From UBA7330 sp965243485 (GTDB taxonomy: Bacteria > Bacteroidota > Bacteroidia > Cytophagales > Cyclobacteriaceae), in the NCBI GenBank assembly GCA_965243485.1, contig CBDEVP010000001.1, forward strand, positions 1,674,001-1,738,000: a stretch of DNA of 64,000 bases. The letters are read 5' to 3'. A program made the position numbers and the translations under genes. Below, piece by piece: positions 1 through 8,083 of this stretch. Within the stretch, counting starts at the first letter, position 1. Every line of letters begins with the position of its first letter. A model generated the notes under the pieces. That model had not been told where the DNA came from, made no database searches, and worked only from the letters and a program-made list of their open reading frames with translations.

Positions 1-351
1 AAGACTGCCTCTTCGATCATACATTTTATTAAATGCTTTAGCATATGCGTTGAGGAAATTGCCAAATTTTCTGCTAATAGCAACAGGAAGCAATTCAAAA
101 TCCTTCACCTCGGATCTGAGACCAAATAGCTTGATGAGCTCTTCCTGATCCTTGATTTTCACAAGAAAGTGAAAATGGTTTGGCATCAGGCAGTAGGCAT
201 GCACGTTCAGTATGGAACCCAGGTGCTCTCTGAATTTTCTCAGGAAATAAAGATAATTCTCCCTGCTTTTAAAAATATTGTCACTTGCATTCCCATGGTT
301 GTAGACATGGTAGTGGCATGAGGGTTCGAACAGTTCTCTAAGGTTTCCCAG
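1..351 (-). CDS. REP-associated (RAYT, IS200-like Y1) transposase, 5' part only
   Basis: Reading the minus strand from about 351 to the window edge gives an open frame. It contains YHVYNHGNASDNIF and then VHAYCLMPNHFHFLVK, where HFH is the HUH metal-binding motif of Y1 single-strand transposases. The catalytic tyrosine would lie beyond position 1. These proteins are known to act on REP palindromes. No ATG precedes the conserved block: the frame is closed by a TGA near 391, and the family's usual start falls on a CTG at 349-351. Either a rare start is used or the start has mutated and the gene is decaying. Family is clear; integrity is not. Confidence 0.65.
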   Translation of the reverse strand, partial: MGNLRELFEPSCHYHVYNHGNASDNIFKSRENYLYFLRKFREHLGSILNVHAYCLMPNHFHFLVKIKDQEELIKLFGLRSEVKDFELLPVAISRKFGNFLNAYAKAFNKMYDRRGSL

Positions 352-424
352 GGTTGATGTTTTCAGGTAATATAGGCGATTTTGTAGAAATGATCAAAAA
401 TAACGGATCTATTTAAAGACCTAA

Positions 425-457
425 AGACCCGCAGGGCTTCAACAACCTTGCGGATCT
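425..457. repeat. REP-like imperfect palindrome beside the RAYT gene
   Basis: The arms CCGCAGGG and CCTTGCGG are inverted with one mismatch around a 9-base loop, and are flanked by AGAC and ATCT. The element lies just upstream of the transposase start region, the usual place for the REP substrate of a RAYT enzyme. A partial half-copy (CTTGCAGGGCTT) follows at about 472-483. The link to the transposase is inference from position and shape. Confidence 0.5.
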
Positions 458-505
458 TTCTAAGTCTTAATCTTGCAGGGCTTAAATTTGATTAAATTAG
501 CCAGT

Positions 506-1447
506 ATGAGGATATGGCTCCATTTACTATTTGTGGTGATTCTAACTCCCGAAATCCTGTCACAAAATGTCTTTTCCATCGATGACAATAAGACTTATCT
601 CAATGAAAAGGAATTTCAGGTGATTGGCTTGAGATGTTCCAATGCTTTGATTTCCGATGAAAGTACAAACCAGTTGATCAGTCATCTTGACATATATAAG
701 TCCTATGGATTGAATACGATCAGCGTATTTTTTATGGGTTCGAGGTACAGCAATGTATATGGCTATGCCGAAGATGGAACCTTGAAAGAGGCATATGCAA
801 GAAGAATGTCGAGGATTATCGAAGCTTGTGATGAACGGGGGATGGTGGTACTGGTGGGTGTGCTGTATTGGGGGTCGAGCATGCGCAATAATCCCAATGA
901 TTACTACATTAACTGGACACAAAAGGAGGTGAATAAGGCGCTGATCAATACCCTGGAGTGGTTAAAGCAGAAGAACTATCGGAATGTTTTTGTGGACCCG
1001 GATAATGAAGGGATGGCTGAACGGGAAATGGGCTATAATATTGACGAAATGATCTGTGCAGGAAAGGAAGTCGTCCCTGAAATTGAAATCGGCTACAATG
1101 GTCGTGGGTATCCTCCTCCCTGTGCGGACCTGTCCATTCATTTTGGATTTAAGACACAAAGTATGCCGTACATAGAAACCGAAGGTACACCCAGTGAATA
1201 CTGGGGCGCCTATTCCAAAGAGCAAGGTCTTGATCACTATATCAATGTGGGTATTTATACTGAAACCAAAAAGCAGGACCAGCTTAAGAGGACAAAGGAA
1301 TTATTGGATGCTGGTCATGGCTATCTGTTTGCTTCCACCTGGTTGCAAAATGTTCCGCCGAACTATGATTTGGGAGGGACTGGTTCCCCATCCGATCCTG
1401 GAATCAGATGGTGGTTGGAATTTGTGGAGGGGTATTTGCGGAAATAA
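506..1447 (+). CDS. secreted glycosidase-like (TIM-barrel type) protein
   Basis: About 313 residues from ATG 506; an upstream TTG at 473 only adds residues before a clear signal peptide (MRIWLHLLFVVILTPEILSQ). Alternating hydrophobic strands and helices, such as the run GMVVLVGVLYWG, look like a glycoside-hydrolase (alpha/beta)8 barrel. Candidate acidic catalytic positions are the glutamate in FVDPDNEGMAE and the one in PYIETEGTP, both at plausible strand ends. I cannot assign a GH family. It is a single gene ahead of the FecI system, exported to the periplasm or cell surface. It could also be a non-catalytic barrel protein. Confidence 0.5.
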   Translation: MRIWLHLLFVVILTPEILSQNVFSIDDNKTYLNEKEFQVIGLRCSNALISDESTNQLISHLDIYKSYGLNTISVFFMGSRYSNVYGYAEDGTLKEAYARRMSRIIEACDERGMVVLVGVLYWGSSMRNNPNDYYINWTQKEVNKALINTLEWLKQKNYRNVFVDPDNEGMAEREMGYNIDEMICAGKEVVPEIEIGYNGRGYPPPCADLSIHFGFKTQSMPYIETEGTPSEYWGAYSKEQGLDHYINVGIYTETKKQDQLKRTKELLDAGHGYLFASTWLQNVPPNYDLGGTGSPSDPGIRWWLEFVEGYLRK

Positions 1448-1555
1448 ATGAACAAAAATATCGGTGAGCAATGGTTGATTGGAAGGTTTTAAAGATCTTT
1501 CAGATCTACCGTAGCGATACTTTAGTAACTTTCCTCAAAAGTTAATGATCTGATA

Positions 1556-2110
1556 TTGGGAAATCAGCGGGTCCTTACCGAAGCAGAATTTGAAAAACTC
1601 TTCAGGGAATTTTATCCCTTTCTTTGCGCCTTTGCCAGGAAATACGTGGCTGATGAGTCAGACTGTAAAGATATTGTACATAATGTATTTCTGAATCTTT
1701 GGCAAAAGAGAAAGACACTTGATCTTTCTGAATCTCTTAAAAGCTATCTCTTTAAATCAGTGTATAATCGGTGCCTAAATCATATAAGAGACCAAAAGAA
1801 GATCCTTCACAAGGATCTGGAATATGAGCCTCAGGCATTGACTAAATATGCCGAATCCAATGATTATTTGGAAGAGAATGAATTGGTCATACGTATAAAA
1901 GAAGCAATTGATAATTTGCCGGAAAAATGCAGAAAGATCTTCATCCTCAATCGGTTTGAAGAAAAAAAATATAGTGAAATTGCTAAGATCGAGGGCGTTT
2001 CTGTAAAAGCCATTGAAGCACAGATGTCAAAGGCTCTAAGAATTTTGAGAGAACAGCTAATCGATTATCTGGTCCTTTTGTTTATTTTATTTCAAATTTA
2101 TCTAGGGTAA
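1556..2110 (+). CDS. FecI-type ECF sigma factor (system 1)
   Basis: 184 residues. The region-2 helix FEKLFREFYPFLCAFARKYV with DCKDIVHNVFLNLWQK is followed by a region-4 helix-turn-helix (YSEIAKIEGVSVKAIEAQMSKALRILRE). The only usable start is TTG 1556, since no in-frame ATG precedes the conserved region. The downstream FecR, STN-domain TonB receptor and DUF4249 lipoprotein make this a cell-surface signalling sigma factor. It would be released when the receptor is occupied, then direct transcription of the operon. The last codons overlap a motif at 2100-2127 proposed to be its own target promoter. Family certain; ligand unknown. Confidence 0.9.
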   Translation: MGNQRVLTEAEFEKLFREFYPFLCAFARKYVADESDCKDIVHNVFLNLWQKRKTLDLSESLKSYLFKSVYNRCLNHIRDQKKILHKDLEYEPQALTKYAESNDYLEENELVIRIKEAIDNLPEKCRKIFILNRFEEKKYSEIAKIEGVSVKAIEAQMSKALRILREQLIDYLVLLFILFQIYLG

Positions 2111-2127
2111 TGCGACATCCATGTGTG
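2100..2127 (+). promoter_or_regulatory. candidate FecI-1 promoter upstream of fecR-1
   Basis: ATCTAGGGTA (2100-2109), 12 bases, then TGTGTG (2122-2127). The same two blocks with the same 12-base spacing recur at 6530-6557 upstream of the lipoprotein gene of this system. Two blocks at fixed spacing are what a sigma factor's -35/-10 recognition would give. The sequence match is directly seen; its use by FecI-1 is inference. Confidence 0.5.
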
Positions 2128-2138
2128 TTAAACCGAAG

Positions 2139-3107
2139 ATGAAGAACGAAGCTGAACATAATGAATTCATCACTCTTGCAGTAAAAAAGCTGTCGGGTGA
2201 AGCGTCAGCAGATGAACTGCATCAATTACACTCATTGATTGATGCAAAAGCTGAAAATCGACGGCTTTTTGAGGAATTGGAAGAGACATGGATTTCTAGT
2301 GAAAAAGCCAGGGGCATTACGGTAACCGAGATCGATGAAGAGTGGCAGAGACTAGAGAAAGCAATGCAACCTGCTATATCAGTAGCTACCTTTCCGGCCT
2401 GGTTGAAGCTTGCGGCTTCCATCGCGCTGCTGGTTTCAGTGTCACTACTCATTTTTCAGCTTTCAAGAAATGATCAGGAGACCCTTGTTGCTGAAGGGAA
2501 AATCATCACAAAAACCCTGAGTGATGGTTCATTGATCACACTTAAAGCTGGAACTGAGATGAAATATAACCCCGGATTTAGTGAAGATAGGAGAGAGATT
2601 TTATTGGATGGGGAAGCTTTTTTTGAAGTAGCCAGGGATATTGAAAGACCCTTTATCGTACATACACACTCCATAGTTGTTACGGTTCTTGGAACGTCAT
2701 TCAACGTGAAGGCAGATGAATCTGAAACAGCGGAAGTGGTTGTTGTAGATGGACTGGTATCTGTTAAATTCGGTGGCAAGGAGGTAACTCTAAATCCTAC
2801 TGAAAAAGCAGTAGCCGTCATTGCATCTGAAAATCTATCAAGGACTAAAAATGAGGATCCGAATTTTCTTTCCTGGAAGACGATGCAGTTTCATTTTAAT
2901 AATACTCCTCTAAAACAAGTGGTTGCTGATCTCAATCATGCATTTCAGAGTGCAATTTACGTTGACGAAAACCTTCAAAATTGCCCCGTGACGGTATCTT
3001 TTGACGGTCAGAAGCTGGAGTCCATCCTCCGTGTGCTGGAGGCAACACTCAATTTGTCGATCAAAGAACAGGGAAACCAAAAGCTGCTTACTGGCCCTGG
3101 TTGCTGA
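2139..3107 (+). CDS. FecR-type anti-sigma factor (system 1)
   Basis: An N-terminal cytoplasmic helical region is followed by one membrane segment (WLKLAASIALLVSVSLLIF), a periplasmic FecR domain (TLSDGSLITLKAGTEMKYN, then GEAFFEVARDIERPFIVHT and VLGTSFNVKA), and a C-terminal DUF4974-like part (QFHFNNTPLKQVVADLNHAF). It should hold the sigma factor and relay the signal from the TonB receptor's STN domain. ATG 2121 is possible, but it overlaps the promoter-like motif ending at 2127. ATG 2139 (MKNEAEHNEF) is therefore preferred. Six residues are lost and no domain is affected. Confidence 0.88.
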   Translation: MKNEAEHNEFITLAVKKLSGEASADELHQLHSLIDAKAENRRLFEELEETWISSEKARGITVTEIDEEWQRLEKAMQPAISVATFPAWLKLAASIALLVSVSLLIFQLSRNDQETLVAEGKIITKTLSDGSLITLKAGTEMKYNPGFSEDRREILLDGEAFFEVARDIERPFIVHTHSIVVTVLGTSFNVKADESETAEVVVVDGLVSVKFGGKEVTLNPTEKAVAVIASENLSRTKNEDPNFLSWKTMQFHFNNTPLKQVVADLNHAFQSAIYVDENLQNCPVTVSFDGQKLESILRVLEATLNLSIKEQGNQKLLTGPGC

Positions 3108-3119
3108 TCATTTTCGATT

Positions 3120-5702
3120 ATGAAAATCAGCTGCTTATTCACATGCATTATACTGATCTGCCTCACTTTAAGGGCGCAGATTACTTTTCCGGACATTCTC
3201 CTGACCATACAGGAAAAGGAAAAGACCGTTGAGGAACTGCTTTTGATCATAGAGTCAAATTCAGGCATTTCATTTGCATACAGCAGCAATTTCTTACCCA
3301 AAGATCTGAAGATCAATATCGATGCCAGGCAGGAAACTCTGGCGGTCATATTGGACGAGATATTGTTGGGTCTGGATATTGATTATCAATGGATTGAACA
3401 GAAGGTCGTTCTGATGAAATCTCATGACAACAGGGAGGTAGAATATCTTACGATAAGTGGATATGTAAAAGATACGGTCAATGGAGAAACCCTTATTGGA
3501 GCCACGGTTCAGATAAAGGATTCTGACAGAGGGGTTGTCACGAATGCCTATGGTTTTTACTCACTCACTTTACCGACAGGCAGGTATCAGTTGATGATTT
3601 CATATGTTGGATACGAAAGCCGAGTGATCCCTGTTGTCCTCAATGAAGAAATTCACCTGGACATTTCAATAATACCAAAATACGCATTTCTTGAGGCAGT
3701 TGTCGTGGCTCCGTCCGACTCCCTGCTTCAGATGGAGCAGGTGGTTTCCAATGCCATTGAAATCGATGCGAAGCAGATCATCACCAAACCAACCGCACTT
3801 GGAGAGGCTGATCTGATCAAGGCCCTGGATGTGATACCGGGAGTGCAATTATTTAGAGATGGATCCACTTTCTTCAACGTGAGAGGCGGGGACAGGGACC
3901 AAAATCAGATGCTCGTTGATGAAGCCCCTATTTATAATCCGGCTCATTTTCTTGGCATGTTTAGTGTTTTCATACCTGAAGCCATCAAAGATGTGAAGCT
4001 GTATAAGGGTAATGCTCCGGCAGAATACGGAGGGAGGGTCTCCTCTGTGATGGACATTCATACGAAGGATGGCAACAAAAAGGCTTTTGGAATGAACGGC
4101 AGCGTAGGTTTCATATCTTCGAGATTGTCAGTGGAAGGCCCCATAAAGAAGGACAGAAGCTCTTTCTTCTTATCCGGTAGGAGATCGCACATCGGTGGTA
4201 TAGTAAGAAGCCTGGGTGCTGATTTTGATCAGCTTTACTTTGCCGACTTTACCGGAAAAGTGAACCTGCAACTCAATGATAGAAACAGGCTCTTTGTTTC
4301 CTCGTTTTTGAGCAGGGATGAATTTCTGGCTGATGGTGGGCTAAGGTGGGAAAATAAGGCTGGTACGGTCCGTTGGAACCATCTCTTTGGTAGCAGATTA
4401 TTTCTCAATACAACTTTTTATACCAGTAGGTATGAATACGAGCTCATCGCAAGCCAGGATATTCTCTGGAAAAACAACATCAACAATGCAAGTTTGAAAA
4501 CTGATTTTATTTTCTACAAGGATCCGGGGAGTACAGCAAAGTTTGGTTTGCGAATAAGTGGCCACCATTTCAATCCGGGTAATATCGAAGACTTTGAAGG
4601 CAATCGTTTTGATTTTGTTCCTAAACGCAACGCCTCCGAGGTCTCCTTGTATTACAGTCATGAGAAGCAGATTAGAGAAAATTTGAGGCTCAACTACGGA
4701 GTCAGGCTAAGCTCATGGACTAATTTTGGTAGGACCATAGAGTATGAGATGGATGATGCTTATCAGGTAGTGGATTCAACTGTTTACAATACCAGAGCTT
4801 CTTATAACGACTACACTAATCTGGAACCCAGACTTAATCTTTCATGGAATTTTCAGCCTGACCATTTTTTTAACTTTAATTATTCCCGAACAGCACAATA
4901 TATCAACCTGATCAGTAATTCAATTAGCCCTTTCAATAATCTCGAAGTTTGGCTTCCGGCCAGTACAAATATCAAACCGCAGCTGGGCAATCAATTTTCC
5001 CTAGGATGGACCCGCCAAAAACCAAAATGGGAGCTCCGGCTTGATGCCTACTGGAAGTACCTTAGTAATCAGCTAGATTATGTTGACCAGGCAAAATTGC
5101 TCTTAAATCCACACCTTGAAGCTGAGATGAGATCGGGGGATAGCCGGATGTATGGAATCGAGGGGACACTCACAAAAAGAACAGGAAATCTGACCGGATG
5201 GCTTTCCTATATTTATTCAAGGAGTTTTCGAAAAATTCCAGGTATCAACAATGGTCAAACCTATCCAACTCTGTGGGACCGTCCCCACCAGTTTTTGGCC
5301 ACCATCCAATATACACCGTCTGAAAGGCTTAGCTTAACCGGAACATTCATGATGAGTTCCGGTGCGCCTAACAGCAGACCTACCTCTTATTACTATTATG
5401 CCGGTCGCACGGTCCCTTTCTATGCCGACCGAAATAACAGCAGACTTCCTGCCTATCACCGTTTTGATCTCGGATTAAAAACCAGGTTGAATAAGAGTAC
5501 TCAACGTTTTAATCATTACCTCTGCATTTCTGTATTTAATCTCTACGCACAGAAAAATACCATATTGGAGAGTTTCAATAAAATCCAAAAGTCGGAAGAT
5601 AACTTCATCGTACCAGCCTCCACAAATTCAGGTCTATTGGTCCCGACCTATCGATTTTTGTATTCCATCGTACCGTCGATCACTTATTCCTTTGACCTAT
5701 GA
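3120..5702 (+). CDS. TonB-dependent transducer/receptor with STN domain (system 1)
   Basis: 860 residues. The order is a signal peptide (about 1-19), an STN domain (about 30-100) that contacts FecR, a carboxypeptidase-D-like beta sandwich (about 112-190), a plug domain (about 215-310, including FFNVRGGDRDQNQMLVDEAP), and a C-terminal beta barrel ending in aromatic SITYSFDL. It imports a ligand across the outer membrane using TonB energy and reports occupancy to FecR. It follows fecR by 12 bases and overlaps the next gene by 4. The DUF4249 partner and lack of SusD suggest a small ligand rather than a glycan; the substrate is unknown. Confidence 0.9.
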   Translation: MKISCLFTCIILICLTLRAQITFPDILLTIQEKEKTVEELLLIIESNSGISFAYSSNFLPKDLKINIDARQETLAVILDEILLGLDIDYQWIEQKVVLMKSHDNREVEYLTISGYVKDTVNGETLIGATVQIKDSDRGVVTNAYGFYSLTLPTGRYQLMISYVGYESRVIPVVLNEEIHLDISIIPKYAFLEAVVVAPSDSLLQMEQVVSNAIEIDAKQIITKPTALGEADLIKALDVIPGVQLFRDGSTFFNVRGGDRDQNQMLVDEAPIYNPAHFLGMFSVFIPEAIKDVKLYKGNAPAEYGGRVSSVMDIHTKDGNKKAFGMNGSVGFISSRLSVEGPIKKDRSSFFLSGRRSHIGGIVRSLGADFDQLYFADFTGKVNLQLNDRNRLFVSSFLSRDEFLADGGLRWENKAGTVRWNHLFGSRLFLNTTFYTSRYEYELIASQDILWKNNINNASLKTDFIFYKDPGSTAKFGLRISGHHFNPGNIEDFEGNRFDFVPKRNASEVSLYYSHEKQIRENLRLNYGVRLSSWTNFGRTIEYEMDDAYQVVDSTVYNTRASYNDYTNLEPRLNLSWNFQPDHFFNFNYSRTAQYINLISNSISPFNNLEVWLPASTNIKPQLGNQFSLGWTRQKPKWELRLDAYWKYLSNQLDYVDQAKLLLNPHLEAEMRSGDSRMYGIEGTLTKRTGNLTGWLSYIYSRSFRKIPGINNGQTYPTLWDRPHQFLATIQYTPSERLSLTGTFMMSSGAPNSRPTSYYYYAGRTVPFYADRNNSRLPAYHRFDLGLKTRLNKSTQRFNHYLCISVFNLYAQKNTILESFNKIQKSEDNFIVPASTNSGLLVPTYRFLYSIVPSITYSFDL

Positions 5703-6487
5703 AAAATTGGATACTCATAATTTCTTTCCTGGTGCTGGGATGTGAAGAGGCCTTTCAATACGACCCTGGGACACAAACCGGGTTACTGGTAGTAGAGGCG
5801 TTTATGACCAGTGAATACAAGCAGCAGGAGGTTCATTTAAGTAAAACATACACTGACATAAATGGTGATCCCCCACCAGTCACAGATGCACTTGTAGCCT
5901 TGAATGATGGCAATACCACTTTCATTTTGACACACGATGGAGATCGACCAGGGACGTATCTGACGGATTCTTTAAGAGGACTGTTTGGAAAATTATATAC
6001 CCTTTATATTCTTCATGAAGGGGTGGAATATTTTGCCCGGGCCACTTCAGCATTCGGTTCACCTATGGAGCCAATTGTATTTCAAAAACTGGATGAAGGA
6101 ATTTTTGAATTTATATACCAGGAATCATCGGAACCTTCCATGACTGAGGTGATCGTTTCCTGGGAAGGAACGGATACATCGGGAGTGACCATAAATGAGC
6201 GACGCCGGGCATTTTATTATACGCTCAACAGCATAGACATTGCGAACGTATTTGCTCCTGAGAAAGATCGTTTAGTATTTCCGTTAGGCGCAAAAGTGAT
6301 CAGAAAAAAGTATTCTCTTACCCAAGATCATCAGGAATTTGTCAGATCCCTGCTTTCTGAGATCGATTGGCGGGGAGGAGTCTTTGATGTCAATCCTGGT
6401 AATGTAATAACTAACCTCACCGGAGGTGCAGTAGGTTATTTTTCTGTGTCGATGGTCCGATCAGATACAACTACAGTGTCTGACTAA
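5699..6487 (+). CDS. DUF4249-family lipoprotein
   Basis: 262 residues. A lipoprotein signal (MKNWILIISFLVLGC, lipid on the Cys) is followed by the pattern of DUF4249 proteins: LLVVEAFMTSE, VHLSKTYTDING, VTDALVALND, PGTYLTDSLRGLFGKLYTLYI. This resembles an extracellular Ig-like start followed by a larger domain. These proteins typically follow a TonB receptor and are thought to act as its surface partner. The ATGA overlap with the receptor stop shows translational coupling. Exact role unknown. Confidence 0.82.
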   Translation: MKNWILIISFLVLGCEEAFQYDPGTQTGLLVVEAFMTSEYKQQEVHLSKTYTDINGDPPPVTDALVALNDGNTTFILTHDGDRPGTYLTDSLRGLFGKLYTLYILHEGVEYFARATSAFGSPMEPIVFQKLDEGIFEFIYQESSEPSMTEVIVSWEGTDTSGVTINERRRAFYYTLNSIDIANVFAPEKDRLVFPLGAKVIRKKYSLTQDHQEFVRSLLSEIDWRGGVFDVNPGNVITNLTGGAVGYFSVSMVRSDTTTVSD

Positions 6488-6529
6488 AATAACTGGTCTG
6501 AAGAAAAAAATAAAAAAATTTGAAAATGC

Positions 6530-6557
6530 ATCTAGGGTATTGTTGAGTGACTGTGTG
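6530..6557 (+). promoter_or_regulatory. second copy of the candidate FecI-1 promoter
   Basis: ATCTAGGGTA (6530-6539), 12 bases, TGTGTG (6552-6557), identical in both blocks and spacing to 2100-2127. It lies 27 bases ahead of the lipoprotein ATG at 6585 and outside any coding region. This suggests the lipoprotein is a separate transcription unit of the same sigma factor. Confidence 0.5.
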
Positions 6558-6584
6558 ATCACTATATAATCAAACTTTAAAAAA

Positions 6585-7715
6585 ATGAAAACGAATATGA
6601 AGGCTTTAAAATTTATCTCATTGCTCGCTACCATTGCCCTGATACTGATTTTTGTGTCATGTGACGACTCGATTGATAGTCAGCCGCAAGGGGAAAGTAT
6701 TCTTCCTGAAAGATTTTCCATAGATATCCCCGGATCCATTGCCAATTCCCAGGCATCATCCGGCAGAGTGAGTGGTAGAGTGACCGAGGAGGAGTTGGAC
6801 GGCAATGACATTTACAGGTTGCTCAGCTTTTTTATTGCTGTAGGCGATGAATCGGCGGACCTTGTGCAGGAAATCATTGAAAGTATCTCATTCTTGGGCA
6901 TTGACAGACCTTTATTCATCGCCTACGAAAGTGATGAGGATGGCAGAATTAAAAATCTGGAAGTAAGCGAAGGTGCGAGCTATGGGGGAAAGTCCTTCCA
7001 ATACATGCTTACCATTACAGATGCTGATTCAGAGAGCAACGCTGATGGTGGAAAAGCGATGCAGATATTTTGGAATAAAAGTCCCATAAGTGGGATTGCG
7101 ATCCTAAAACCCTATAATATTAACAGGATAGATGAGGCTGAAGCAGAAGATGCGATCTTCAAGATCGAGTATACGGAAGAGAGTGAATTTGGCTACGATG
7201 CACACATGATAGTTTCAATTGATGATTTGCCACTTGAAAATCCACTGGTTGATCCTTACTCTATCCAAACGATGAAGATGTTTGTCGGTAAATCAGGAGA
7301 TCTGGTCGATGTTTATGGCAATTCAGATCACCCAAATGCCAGGTTTTTCACGGAAGATACAGGATTCAACTGGGCCTTTGTCGCTTCAGGATCTGAAATT
7401 GCAGAAATCGGCGTGGCAGAAGTCGGCTTGCCACCCAATGATTTGGATGCTTCGGATCGGGAAACGCTCTTGGTTGATTATGCTATGAAAGATGTGTTTA
7501 CACAGCAGATCCTGGCAGTATGGCCAAACCTCGATCAAAGTCTGATCGACCAGTATTTGTTCAATACTGAGGCCCCGGGCTTTTTCAATAATGATGGATT
7601 CATCAAAGGAGGGACAGCCCCTAGCGCAGTGTACGATCCTCTTGTGTCAAGAATCGGCGGTTTAACTCCATATAATCCGATGGTTGTCTCCTCTTTGGAG
7701 ATTTCTTTTCAATAG
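6585..7715 (+). CDS. lipoprotein of unknown function in the FecI-1 locus
   Basis: 376 residues; not recognised. The N-terminus is a lipoprotein signal (FISLLATIALILIFVSC, then DDS) and the rest is acidic and soluble. It has the look of a large secreted domain, with repeated ADSESNADGG and DEAEAEDAI acidic stretches and a late segment LLVDYAMKDVFTQQILAVWP. Start could be ATG 6585 or ATG 6597 (MKAL). Its upstream promoter-like motif matches that of fecR-1, so it probably belongs to the same regulon and may help capture or process the receptor's ligand. The function is not inferable from sequence. Confidence 0.75.
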   Translation: MKTNMKALKFISLLATIALILIFVSCDDSIDSQPQGESILPERFSIDIPGSIANSQASSGRVSGRVTEEELDGNDIYRLLSFFIAVGDESADLVQEIIESISFLGIDRPLFIAYESDEDGRIKNLEVSEGASYGGKSFQYMLTITDADSESNADGGKAMQIFWNKSPISGIAILKPYNINRIDEAEAEDAIFKIEYTEESEFGYDAHMIVSIDDLPLENPLVDPYSIQTMKMFVGKSGDLVDVYGNSDHPNARFFTEDTGFNWAFVASGSEIAEIGVAEVGLPPNDLDASDRETLLVDYAMKDVFTQQILAVWPNLDQSLIDQYLFNTEAPGFFNNDGFIKGGTAPSAVYDPLVSRIGGLTPYNPMVVSSLEISFQ

Positions 7716-7731
7716 TTCTATCTTAATCAGA

Positions 7732-7757
7732 CCTGTAAGATCAAAGGATCTGGCAGG
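7732..7757 (+). terminator. stem-loop after the lipoprotein gene, REP-like
   Basis: CCTGTAAGATC and GATCTGGCAGG form an 11-bp stem with one wobble and one mismatch around AAAG. The AGACCTG/CAGG edges resemble Bacteroidota REP palindromes. No strong T run follows, so termination is only possible. Confidence 0.4.
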
Positions 7758-7773
7758 CTTGGGTTTAAACAAA

Positions 7774-7809
7774 AGAAAAGCTCATTCTCCTCGGACAATG
7801 AGCTTTTCT
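7774..7809 (-). terminator. terminator hairpin following the tRNA-Arg remnant
   Basis: AGAAAAGCTCATT and AATGAGCTTTTCT are perfect 13-bp arms around a 10-base loop. On the minus strand the hairpin follows the tRNA remnant, as the hairpin at 8046-8073 follows the intact tRNA. The stem ends in U-rich sequence, so it could also end plus-strand transcripts from the lipoprotein gene. Confidence 0.6.
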
Positions 7810-7816
7810 CTTTTAG

Positions 7817-7890
7817 TGAACCCGGCCTTCGTCTTCCGAAGGTTGACCGTAGGAGGTAGGAGTCAAACGGGGGCGTCCAGCCCTGCAACC
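7817..7890 (-). pseudogene. broken partial tRNA-Arg copy with two hairpin insertions
   Basis: On the minus strand the blocks TTGCAGG, TTTGACTCCT and GCCGGGTTCA match the T-arm and acceptor end of the intact tRNA-Arg at 8084-8157. They are separated by 14 extra bases (7868-7881) and 31 extra bases (7827-7857). With flanking bases, the first insert folds as GGGC-TGGAC-GCCC and the second as CCTTCG-GAAGA-CGAAGG. The 5' half of the tRNA is absent. Cannot form a working tRNA. Confidence 0.65.
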
Positions 7891-7977
7891 GTTACAGGTT
7901 TGATAGAAAAAGTCTCAAAAGAGGAGGCGGGATTGCCTGGCAGCGATCCTTGTGGTACCTAATTCCGAAAGGAAGGC

Positions 7978-7994
7978 TCAAATCGAAGATTTGA
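7978..7994 (+). terminator. short stem with T-rich tail
   Basis: TCAAATC-GAA-GATTTGA is a perfect 7-bp stem followed by TTTTTCATTTTTTT, the form of an intrinsic terminator. No plus-strand gene ends nearby (the nearest stop is at 7715). The rest of 7891-8045 shows nothing recognisable. Confidence 0.3.
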
Positions 7995-8045
7995 TTTTTC
8001 ATTTTTTTGTCTCACTTGAATAGATTCAGTTTGACCTAAAATGAG

Positions 8046-8073
8046 AAAGCCCATCACTTCAGCGATGAGCCTT
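8046..8073 (-). terminator. terminator of the tRNA-Arg gene
   Basis: On the minus strand, 10 bases after the tRNA, a stem CATCGC-TGAA-GTGATG extends to AAGG(C)T/GGGCTT with one bulged G, and then a TTTCTCATTTT tail. The position and shape fit an intrinsic terminator. Confidence 0.5.
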
Positions 8074-8083
8074 CCTTCGTTAG

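Noticed and set aside
473..505. TTG start for the glycosidase-like gene
   Set aside because: The 11 extra residues precede a clear signal peptide beginning at ATG 506 and overlap the REP-like half-copy.
6543..6569. Sigma-70-like TTGAGT...TATAAT before the lipoprotein gene
   Set aside because: Enterobacterial-type -35/-10 boxes are not the usual form in this phylum, and the segment overlaps the better-supported repeated motif at 6530-6557.
7684..7962. 92-codon plus-strand open frame
   Set aside because: Runs across hairpins and the tRNA remnant, shows no protein-like composition, and overlaps the end of the lipoprotein gene.
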